A DNA stretch of 9,544 bases from CAZMIL01 sp964566425 (GTDB lineage: Bacteria > Patescibacteriota > Microgenomatia > UBA1406 > GWC2-37-13): the NCBI GenBank assembly GCA_964566425.1, contig CAZMIL010000021.1:1-9544 (forward strand), given 5' to 3'. Under the pieces are notes generated by a model, which worked only from the letters and a program-made list of their open reading frames with translations, was not told where the DNA came from and searched no databases. This document shows, piece after piece, positions 1-4,960 of the stretch. How positions within the stretch are numbered: position 1 is the stretch's first letter; every line of letters starts with the position of its first letter. Both the position numbers and the translations under genes were made by a program.

Positions 1-2
1 CT

Positions 3-149
3 CCAACACCCACCCCGATTCCGCCTACTCCAACGCCTACACCCACAAACACTCCCACGCCGACACCCACAAACACCCCAACCCCAACACCTACCCCTAC
101 AAACACACCAACACCAACGCCAACTAGTACTCCCACGCCTACACCAACA
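3..149 (+). repeat. Thr-Pro-rich linker repeat
   Basis: Forty-nine codons are almost entirely alternating Thr and Pro, interrupted by T-N at residues 15-16, 23-24 and 33-34 and T-S at 41-42. The result is an imperfect octapeptide of the type TPTNTPTP. Codons vary freely between copies (acc/aca/act/acg and ccc/cca/cct/ccg) while the peptide is kept, so selection appears to act on the protein. Such linkers are extended, flexible and often glycosylated spacers in exported bacterial proteins. Confidence 0.85.
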
Positions 150-536
150 ATCTTTCAGGGGTCGATAATTAAAATCTTTGCTTCCGGGACGCAAGCCTTG
201 GGAGTATTCCCAACAATGCAGTTAATTATTAATGGACAAGTTATCCAAACTTGGGATAATGTCTCCAAATACATTACTTATGAATATAGATACTCACAAT
301 ACTTAATCAAGGGGACTAATGTCAAGGTTGCCTTTATCAATGATTTATATATTCCTGGAGTTGCAGATAGAAATCTATTTGTAGGAAAAATCAATGTCGA
401 TGGAGTAGATTATCAAACAGAAGATCCGAGTGTTTATTCCAAAGGAGTTTGGAATCGCAGCAGCGGCTGCAACGCCGGATTTAAACAATCGCAATGGCTT
501 TCTTGCAACGGATATTTCCTTTATTTTATTAAATAA
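3..536 (+). CDS. Secreted protein, C-terminal part: Thr-Pro linker plus CBM60-like carbohydrate-binding domain (5' end outside window)
   Basis: The frame is open from the left edge to TAA at 534-536, giving 177 visible residues; no start is seen, so the gene is 5'-partial. A start placed at the internal TTG near 198 would cut into the domain and is not credible. Residues 1-49 are a Thr/Pro linker. Residues 54-177 resemble the calcium-dependent xylan-binding CBM60/CBM36 group: an 'MQLIINGQ' strand (72-79), 'VKVAFIND' (107-114), 'DRNLFVGKINVDG' (122-134), 'VDYQTEDPSVYSKGVW' (135-150), and two cysteines (C156, C168) around 'LSCNGYF' that could form the family disulfide. Known family members bind xylan or galactan beta-strands through Ca2+. 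The same fold in this organism could bind host or environmental polysaccharide outside the cell. The catalytic or anchoring part lies upstream and is unknown. The domain assignment is from motif memory and is fairly secure; the ligand is not. Confidence 0.8.
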   Translation, partial: PTPTPIPPTPTPTPTNTPTPTPTNTPTPTPTPTNTPTPTPTSTPTPTPTIFQGSIIKIFASGTQALGVFPTMQLIINGQVIQTWDNVSKYITYEYRYSQYLIKGTNVKVAFINDLYIPGVADRNLFVGKINVDGVDYQTEDPSVYSKGVWNRSSGCNAGFKQSQWLSCNGYFLYFIK

Positions 537-549
537 TGGCACTTATCCC

Positions 550-578
550 TTGACAACGCCAAAAGTCGTTTGTATACT
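550..578 (+). promoter_or_regulatory. Sigma70-type promoter for rho
   Basis: A perfect -35 TTGACA at 550-555 is followed, after exactly 17 bp, by TATACT at 573-578 (5 of 6 to consensus). It begins 14 bp after the stop of the upstream CBM gene. Transcription would start near 585, leaving a leader of about 190 nt before the rho ATG. No other pair this good is seen between 537 and 777. Confidence 0.7.
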
Positions 579-584
579 TGGAGT

Positions 585-777
585 GATCCTCCTGATGAGA
601 ATAAGCATCTTGAAAACTTTTTCTTTACGCTATCAGAAACGAGGGTAAGTTTGGCCTAGCCAGACAATGAGATGGCGTATCGCCCTCAGGGGTTAAGATC
701 ACATCTCCCCATTCCTTTGAAAGGAAAAAGTTTCACAAACTATCTCAACAGTGAGGATCATATGAGCTTCATTTTTT
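585..777 (+). promoter_or_regulatory. Structured 5' leader of rho
   Basis: This stretch holds no convincing gene but many potential hairpins. Outer arms GAGATG (669-674) and CATCTC (702-707), extended by AAT/ATT at 666-668 and 711-713, enclose GCG-tat-CGC (675-683). CCC-tca-GGG (683-691) is a competing or adjacent helix. TTCCTT-tga-AAGGAA follows (712-726). A short stem (744-747 with 752-755) would bury the GAGG ribosome site at 753-756. A possible 17-codon ORF also runs 595-648. E. coli rho is known to be autoregulated through its leader; whether this leader does the same is inference. Confidence 0.4.
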
Positions 778-809
778 ATGGTAAGCAAAAAAGAGTCTCC
801 CAAAGATAA
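762..809 (+). CDS. Candidate 15-aa leader peptide overlapping the rho start
   Basis: An ATG at 762 has the best ribosome-binding site in the window: GAGG at 753-756 with 5 nt spacing. It opens a 15-codon frame, MSFIFYGKQKRVSQR, ending at TAA 807-809, and overlaps the rho start at 778 in another frame. The true rho ATG has no usable Shine-Dalgarno of its own. The short frame could couple or repress rho translation. Alternatively, loss of one A from the A6 run at 787-792 would fuse it in frame to rho, so it may reflect slippage or a base-call error. It could also be chance. Confidence 0.25.
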   Translation: MSFIFYGKQKRVSQR

Positions 810-2085
810 GAAACCAGTTGAAGGCAACGATGTCCTTGACGTCAGTTCGATGCTGGAATCATATGAAGAACAACCTATTAAACCAGACGTTGTCGAGGAT
901 CGTGTGGAGGGAAAAAGAGAGCGCGGAGCCTCACTAGAGGAAAGATTGAAAGATGATCTGAAAATGAGTTACGAAGCCAGTGGAGTTTTAGATATCACCG
1001 TCGGCGGATACGGCTTTTTACGTCAAGATTACACGATCAATCCCAGCAAAGATATCTACGTTTCTACCTCGCAGATCCGCCGTTTTTGGCTACGCAAAGG
1101 CGATATCGTTGAAGGTTTAGCTCGTCCTGCCAAGGAAGGTGAGCGCTTTCACAGTTTACTTTTAATTAAAAAAATCAATGGCGAAGAAATGGATGAAGAA
1201 AAAAGCAGACAGCGCAAGAATTTCGACCAATTGACCTCTTTACATCCTAATAAACAGATTAAGCTTGAGACAAAATCGGATATTCTTTCGACAAGAATTG
1301 TGGATTTAATCTCGCCAATCGGGTTTGGTCAGCGCGCTTTGATTGTCTCCCAACCAAAAGCCGGGAAGACTACCTTTTTGAAGGAATTTGCCGAGGCTAT
1401 CAACGCCAATTATCCAAAAGTTAAATTGATGGCTATTTTGATCGGAGAGCGGCCCGAAGAAGTGACCGAAATGAAAAGATTTATTAAAGGTGAAGTAGCG
1501 GCTTCAAATTTCGACGAATCACCCAGGCAGCAAGTAAAAGTGGCTAATTTGGGCTTGGAGCGGGCAAAGAGAATGGTAGAAATGGGACATGATGTGATCA
1601 TTCTCTTAGATTCAATCACGCGCTTGGCTCGGGCTTTTAATCTCTCTGTTTCAGGCACGGGAAGAAGCCTCTCGGGAGGATTTGATCCTTCAGCCCTTTT
1701 TCCGGCTAAAAAATTCCTGGGAGCGGCCCGCAATTGTGAAGAAGGTGGAAGTTTGACTATCATCGGAACAGCCCTAGTAGGCACGGAATCGCGCATGGAT
1801 GATCTGATTTATGAAGAATTCAAAGGAACAGGCAACATGGAGGTTCACCTTGATCGTAAATTCGCCGACAAACGGATTTTTCCGGCGATTGATATCGAAA
1901 AATCAGGCACGCGCCATGAAGAGCTGCTTTTTGATAAAGATAATTACCAAAAGCATATGACGCTCCGGAGGATGCTCTCGATGCTCTCCAGTGAGGAACG
2001 GCTGGCAGTGATGATAGAGAAACTGCAAAAGATCAAAACCAACCAGGAATTCTTGGATTCACTCTCCGGAAACTCGTCTAAATAA
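778..2085 (+). CDS. rho: Transcription termination factor Rho
   Basis: Rho is a hexameric RNA-dependent ATPase/helicase that ends untranslated transcripts. The 435-residue product is close to the usual 420. Residues 1-60 are a charged, low-complexity N-terminus. Residues 68-133 are the cold-shock-like primary RNA-binding domain ('GGYGFLR', 'DIYVSTSQIRRF', 'GDIVEG', 'RPAKEGERF'). Then come Walker A 'SQPKAGKTT' (191-199), the catalytic Glu in 'ERPEEVTEM' (E224), Walker B 'VIILLDSITRLARAFN' (273-288), the Q-loop near 290-301 and the R-loop around 333-352 up to 'EEFKGTGNME'. From remembered E. coli sequence, Asp210 is Gly223 here, and the R-loop reads 'VGTESRMD' rather than 'IDTGSKMD'. ATG 778 is the first start in this frame that keeps the whole RNA-binding domain; it follows a T-run and lacks a Shine-Dalgarno. 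ATG 850 is the only near alternative. Confidence 0.97.
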   Translation: MVSKKESPKDKKPVEGNDVLDVSSMLESYEEQPIKPDVVEDRVEGKRERGASLEERLKDDLKMSYEASGVLDITVGGYGFLRQDYTINPSKDIYVSTSQIRRFWLRKGDIVEGLARPAKEGERFHSLLLIKKINGEEMDEEKSRQRKNFDQLTSLHPNKQIKLETKSDILSTRIVDLISPIGFGQRALIVSQPKAGKTTFLKEFAEAINANYPKVKLMAILIGERPEEVTEMKRFIKGEVAASNFDESPRQQVKVANLGLERAKRMVEMGHDVIILLDSITRLARAFNLSVSGTGRSLSGGFDPSALFPAKKFLGAARNCEEGGSLTIIGTALVGTESRMDDLIYEEFKGTGNMEVHLDRKFADKRIFPAIDIEKSGTRHEELLFDKDNYQKHMTLRRMLSMLSSEERLAVMIEKLQKIKTNQEFLDSLSGNSSK

Positions 2086-2122
2086 CTATATCTAAACTAC
2101 TCAAATCTGTATTAAAAGCAAT

Positions 2123-2146
2123 AAAAATCTATCAAAAGATATTTTT
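2123..2146 (+). terminator. Weak A/T hairpin downstream of rho, possible terminator
   Basis: About 40 bp after the rho stop, AAAAAT (2123-2128) plus ATC (2131-2133) can pair with GATATTTTT (2138-2146) around an AAAA loop, with a 2-nt bulge. The 3' arm ends in five Ts. The stem is almost free of G/C, so it is at best a weak intrinsic terminator. Confidence 0.25.
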
Positions 2147-2305
2147 GCGCACTTATTAGTGCCCTCGTGTACTCATTGTAAAAACATTTGAGTTAATAAC
2201 CGTTGTTTGCGACCCACGGTTTCTTCATAGATATAACTTTGGACTCATGTTTAGCGTTTAGTTTTTAAGTGGAGCACACCTTCGGCCACATACTCGAGTT
2301 CAAAA
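2147..2305. other. Intergenic region with several inverted repeats
   Basis: No reading frame or tRNA-like fold is apparent. Visible structures are GCACT-tatt-AGTGC (2149-2162); ACTCA/TGAGT (2171-2175 with 2189-2193) with inner TGT-aaaa-ACA; AACCGT/ACGGTT (2198-2203 with 2216-2221), followed by TTCTTC and usable as a weak terminator for rho; and the 8-bp palindrome ACTCGAGT (2292-2299). These may be termination or regulatory sites for rho or the next operon; nothing identifies a function. Confidence 0.35.
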
Positions 2306-2308
2306 ATA

Positions 2309-2354
2309 CCCCTTGACAGTATATATACTCTGTAGTAGTATAGAGTATAAGGGG
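2309..2354. promoter_or_regulatory. Nested palindromic operator over the operon promoter
   Basis: Perfect 8-bp arms TATACTCT (2324-2331) and AGAGTATA (2342-2349) flank the -10 element with a 10-bp spacer. Outside them, CCCCTT (2309-2314) and AAGGGG (2349-2354) form a second inverted repeat that overlaps the -35. The ATACCCC half-site at 2306-2312 resembles the C/G-tract-with-AT-flank operators known for CsoR/CstR-type proteins. Position and symmetry suggest that the adjacent CsoR-family protein binds here and represses its own operon. That assignment is inference. Confidence 0.6.
2313..2341 (+). promoter_or_regulatory. Promoter of the repressor-trxB-gdhA operon
   Basis: Consensus -35 TTGACA (2313-2318), a 17-bp spacer and a -10 of TAGTAT (2336-2341) give a strong sigma70-type promoter. 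The start point should fall near 2348, about 37 nt before the repressor ATG. The short gaps downstream (16 bp, then 4 bp) suggest that all three genes are read from here. Confidence 0.75.
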
Positions 2355-2384
2355 ATGTACGAGTTAGTAATACAGTAGAGTAGT

Positions 2385-2609
2385 ATGCTCAATCAAAGAA
2401 TCAACCGCATAGTCGGTCAGCTCAAGGGTATCCAGCGCATGCTTGATGAAAAACGTGAGTGTCAGGAAATCCTTCAGCAAATCTCGGCCGTCAAGAAAGC
2501 TATCGATAGCTTATCGAAAGAGATTGCTGTGACAAGCGTTACAGAATATGCTTCTTCTAATGACTTCGACAAAATCGCGCAGATTGTGCAGCGGGTAGTA
2601 AATTTGTAG
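2385..2609 (+). CDS. CsoR/RcnR/FrmR (DUF156) family transcriptional repressor with a single cysteine
   Basis: The 74-residue all-helical protein has the family core: 'RINRIVGQLKGIQRML' (5-20), 'RECQEILQQISAVKKAID' (24-41), and a third helix to residue 74. Family members are tetrameric DNA-binding proteins that sense Cu(I), Ni, formaldehyde or sulfane sulfur through residues W-X-Y-Z. The first Cys is present (C26). The positions aligned with the CsoR His and second Cys are Ser51 and Tyr55, so neither the Cu(I) site nor the two-Cys disulfide chemistry of CstR is available. FrmR-type sensing needs Pro2, which is also absent. The N-terminus is short, but an in-frame TAG at 2376-2378 makes ATG 2385 the only plausible start. 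It is the first gene of the trxB-gdhA operon and lies directly under the palindromic promoter, so autorepression is likely. Its inducer is unknown; a redox or thiol signal would fit the context. Confidence 0.9.
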   Translation: MLNQRINRIVGQLKGIQRMLDEKRECQEILQQISAVKKAIDSLSKEIAVTSVTEYASSNDFDKIAQIVQRVVNL

Positions 2610-2611
2610 AC

Positions 2612-2617
2612 TATAAT
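2612..2617 (+). promoter_or_regulatory. TATAAT box just before trxB, possible internal leaderless promoter
   Basis: A perfect -10 hexamer lies 8 nt before the trxB ATG. No matching -35 is found at 16-18 bp, and there is no Shine-Dalgarno. Initiation from it would give a leaderless trxB message. In AT-rich DNA this can arise by chance. Confidence 0.3.
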
Positions 2618-2625
2618 CTACTAAG

Positions 2626-3606
2626 ATGTCAGAAAATCTAATCATTATAGGTGGGGGGCCTGCGGGCTTGGCTGCAGCCGTATACGCGGCCCGCGCCGCG
2701 CTCAAACCGTTGATGTTTGGCGGCGCGCCTTACGGTGGCCAGCTCATGCTTACCTCAGAAGTTGAAAATTACCCGGGTTTCGAGTCAATCTTGGGTCCTG
2801 ATTTAATTGCCAAAATGCGCGACCATGTTAAAAAATTTGGAACAAGAATTTTAGACAAAAATGTCCTTAAAATTGATCTAAAAAAACAGCCTTTTGAGCT
2901 TGCTACAATAGACCAAACTTATCAAGCAGGAAGCATTATTATTGCTACCGGCGCGCAAGCTTTATGGCTTGGTTTACCGAATGAAGAACGTTTGCGGGGG
3001 AAAGGAGTTTCGGCCTGCGCAACTTGTGACGGTTTTTTCTTTAAAGATAAAATTGTGGCAGTTGTCGGCGGTGGAGATACGGCAATGGAAGAAGCTCTTT
3101 TTCTAACCAAATTTGCCAGTGAAATTCATATTATTCACCGCCGCGACAGCTTCCGTGCTTCCAAAATCATGCAGGAGCGTGTTCTCAACAATCCGAAAAT
3201 CAAAGTAATCTTGAATAATGAAGTGGTCGACGTTTTAGGTCAAGATAAAGTCGAGGGGATTAAATTGCGAAGCACAGCCGACAAGTCCCAGACAGAGCTA
3301 AAAATCGACGGATTATTTATCGCCATCGGGCACAAACCTGACACGGAGCTGTTTAAAAATCAGTTGGAACTCGACAGCAAAGGCTATATTGTCACCTCAT
3401 TGGTTAAGGCACTAGAAATGGCTAAAAATCCAGCCGTTAAGCCGGCCAATTTCCAATTTGATTACCAATATATGACTTCCGTGCCAGGCATATTTGCAGC
3501 AGGCGATAATTTGGATCCGCGTTACCGCCAAGCAGGGACAGCAGTTGGAATGGGAGTTGCAGCGGCACTCGAGGTCGAAAGATGGCTGGAAATGAAGATA
3601 AAGTAA
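2626..3606 (+). CDS. trxB: Thioredoxin reductase (NADPH, FAD)
   Basis: This cytoplasmic flavoenzyme moves electrons from NADPH through FAD and a Cys pair to thioredoxin. The 326 residues show the FAD dinucleotide motif 'IIGGGPAGLAAAVYAAR' (7-23), 'GGQLMLTSEVENYPGF' (37-52), 'IIIATGA' (104-110), the redox pair C131-A-T-C134 followed by Asp135, the NADPH-binding 'VGGGDTAMEEALFLTKFA' (147-164), the 2'-phosphate site 'HRRDSFRA' (171-178), and the C-terminal FAD motif 'GIFAAGDN' (288-295) with 'YRQAGTAVGMG' (300-310). It is slightly longer than E. coli TrxB. The extra length is mainly an insertion at about 258-282, between 'GYIVT' and 'MTSVPG', where typical enzymes have only a few residues. It follows the repressor gene by 16 bp and precedes gdhA by 4 bp. 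ATG 2626 keeps the whole FAD motif but has no clear Shine-Dalgarno. Confidence 0.96.
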   Translation: MSENLIIIGGGPAGLAAAVYAARAALKPLMFGGAPYGGQLMLTSEVENYPGFESILGPDLIAKMRDHVKKFGTRILDKNVLKIDLKKQPFELATIDQTYQAGSIIIATGAQALWLGLPNEERLRGKGVSACATCDGFFFKDKIVAVVGGGDTAMEEALFLTKFASEIHIIHRRDSFRASKIMQERVLNNPKIKVILNNEVVDVLGQDKVEGIKLRSTADKSQTELKIDGLFIAIGHKPDTELFKNQLELDSKGYIVTSLVKALEMAKNPAVKPANFQFDYQYMTSVPGIFAAGDNLDPRYRQAGTAVGMGVAAALEVERWLEMKIK

Positions 3607-3610
3607 GAAT

Positions 3611-4882
3611 ATGAATCAGATGTTGGAGTCTTTACAGGGATTGCTTACGAAAACAGCCGAGAAGATGAATTTGTCTGAAAAAGAAATCAAAAGATTACTC
3701 ACTCCCAAAAATATTTATAAGGCTACTTTGAGCATCTCTTCTGGAAATCGCAAAAAAAAACACTTCAAAGCTTACAGGATTCAGCATAATAGCAAACTGG
3801 GACCTTACAAAGGAGGGATTCGTTTTCACCCCGACGTTAATCTCGATGAAATCCAAGCGTTAGCGATCTTAATGAGCGTTAAATCTGCAGTCATCGGGGT
3901 TCCGTTTGGTGGAGCTAAAGGTGGAGTAGTAGTTGATCCTAAGAGGTTAACCGGAAATGAGCTGGAAGCAGTGTCTAGAAATTACGTACGTGAATTTTAT
4001 CCTTATATAGGCGAAGAAAAAGATATTCCTGCGCCGGATGTGAATACAAGCTCCAAGATTATCGGTTGGATGATTGAAGAGTATATAAAGATTAAAAAAA
4101 CGGAAAATAAACATCCTGACGAAGAGACTTTAAGTCGTTGGCGGGCGGCTTTTACGGGTAAACCTTTAGATATGGGTGGAAGTCTGGGGAGGCCAGAGGC
4201 GACAGGTCGGGGAGGAGTGATAATTTTAAGAGCACTATTGGATAAACTAAAAATTCCACAAGCTACGATTGCTGTTCAAGGTTTTGGTAATGTTGGTTAC
4301 CATTTCTCTAAAATTGCCGGCGAGCAGAATTTAAATGTTGTGGCTGTTTCTGATAGTAAAGGGGCGATTACCGGTAATAAATTTATCCCACTCGATATTC
4401 CACTTGTCATGGAGTGTAAACAGGAAAAGGGCGTTATCGCGGGGTGTTATTGTGTCGGCGGAGTTTGTGATATGCGCAAGGGCAGACAGATTTCTAACGA
4501 GGAGCTGCTTACATTGCCTGTAGACGTTCTAGTTCCTTCTGCTCTGGAAAACGTCATTAGCGGCCAAAATATGAGCAAAATTAAGGCCAAAATAATCGTT
4601 GAGATGGCTAACGGGCCATTGACAGAGGAGGCTTATGAATATCTTACCGGGAAAGGAATAACTATTGTGCCCGATGTTTTAGCCAATGCAGGTGGAGTGG
4701 CTGTTTCATATTTTGAATGGTTACAGAACATGAATAATCAGAAATGGTCAGAGGAAAGAGTCAATCAAGAGTTAGAGAAAGTGATGAGTGAAGCTTTTGC
4801 CAGAGTTTGGGAGCGTTCACTTAAAGAAAAAATTTCTTTGAAACAAGCTGCAATTGAAACCGCAATAGAGAAGCTTCTATAG
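3611..4882 (+). CDS. gdhA: Glutamate dehydrogenase, with a Cys-bearing insertion
   Basis: The enzyme interconverts glutamate and 2-oxoglutarate plus ammonium using NAD(P). The 423-residue length matches the hexameric family. Visible motifs are 'GPYKGGIRFHPDVN' (64-77), substrate Lys91 in 'MSVKSA', catalytic Lys103 in 'PFGGAKGG', catalytic Asp143 in 'DIPAPDVNT', 'TGKPLDMGGSLGRPEATGRGG' (182-202), the nucleotide-binding 'VQGFGNVGYHF' (222-232), 'VSDSKGAI' (246-253), 'ANAGGVAVSYFEW' (358-370). Compared from memory with Pyrococcus GDH, there is an insertion of about 9 residues at 279-287 carrying C279-Y-C281-x4-C286, with C269 nearby, and a smaller extension around 160-178. The Cys cluster could be a metal or redox site; this is inference. 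ATG 3611 starts 4 bp after the trxB stop, so translational coupling is likely. NAD versus NADP use cannot be settled here. Confidence 0.95.
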   Translation: MNQMLESLQGLLTKTAEKMNLSEKEIKRLLTPKNIYKATLSISSGNRKKKHFKAYRIQHNSKLGPYKGGIRFHPDVNLDEIQALAILMSVKSAVIGVPFGGAKGGVVVDPKRLTGNELEAVSRNYVREFYPYIGEEKDIPAPDVNTSSKIIGWMIEEYIKIKKTENKHPDEETLSRWRAAFTGKPLDMGGSLGRPEATGRGGVIILRALLDKLKIPQATIAVQGFGNVGYHFSKIAGEQNLNVVAVSDSKGAITGNKFIPLDIPLVMECKQEKGVIAGCYCVGGVCDMRKGRQISNEELLTLPVDVLVPSALENVISGQNMSKIKAKIIVEMANGPLTEEAYEYLTGKGITIVPDVLANAGGVAVSYFEWLQNMNNQKWSEERVNQELEKVMSEAFARVWERSLKEKISLKQAAIETAIEKLL

Positions 4883-4960
4883 GATGCATATAGTATATTA
4901 ATTTATTTAGCTTATGTATCCCTAGATAAGTCAGAATGATTTTATTACTGATTACTTTTT
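4882..4960. terminator. Convergent intergenic inverted repeats, candidate terminator between gdhA and the minus-strand operon
   Basis: GGATGCATA (4882-4890) pairs with TATGTATCC (4913-4921), 9 bp with one G-U, around a 22-nt AT-rich loop; it can form on both strands. A second weak stem (4929-4934 with 4948-4953) is followed by ACTTTTT (4954-4960) on the plus strand. The second stem would end gdhA transcription inside the last codons of the opposing peptidase gene. Both stems are weak. Confidence 0.35.

Noticed and set aside
1..155. CRISPR-like or tandem DNA repeat in the C-rich left end
   Set aside because: The repetition is at the protein level (Thr-Pro codons) with degenerate nucleotides and no spacer structure.
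430..648. 72-codon plus-strand frame overlapping the end of the CBM gene
   Set aside because: Its first half is a shadow of the CBM frame in an Ala/Asn-rich register. No family likeness or ribosome site; only its last 17 codons lie in the rho leader.
537..656. In-frame continuation of the CBM gene after its TAA (about 39 codons to TAG at 654-656), as if a stop were read through or mutated
   Set aside because: The CBM domain ends naturally just before the TAA, and the following DNA contains a near-perfect promoter at 550-578, so it is better explained as the rho promoter and leader.
1410..1796. 128-codon minus-strand frame inside rho
   Set aside because: It lies antisense to the conserved ATPase core of Rho and reflects that gene's codon pattern.
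2355..2378. Earlier ATG at 2355 as start of the repressor
   Set aside because: It is in frame but meets TAG at 2376-2378, so translation must start at ATG 2385.
2584..2617. Full -35/-10 promoter before trxB using TTGTGC and TATAAT
   Set aside because: The spacer would be 22 bp and the -35 matches only 4 of 6; only the -10 hexamer is kept as a weak possibility.
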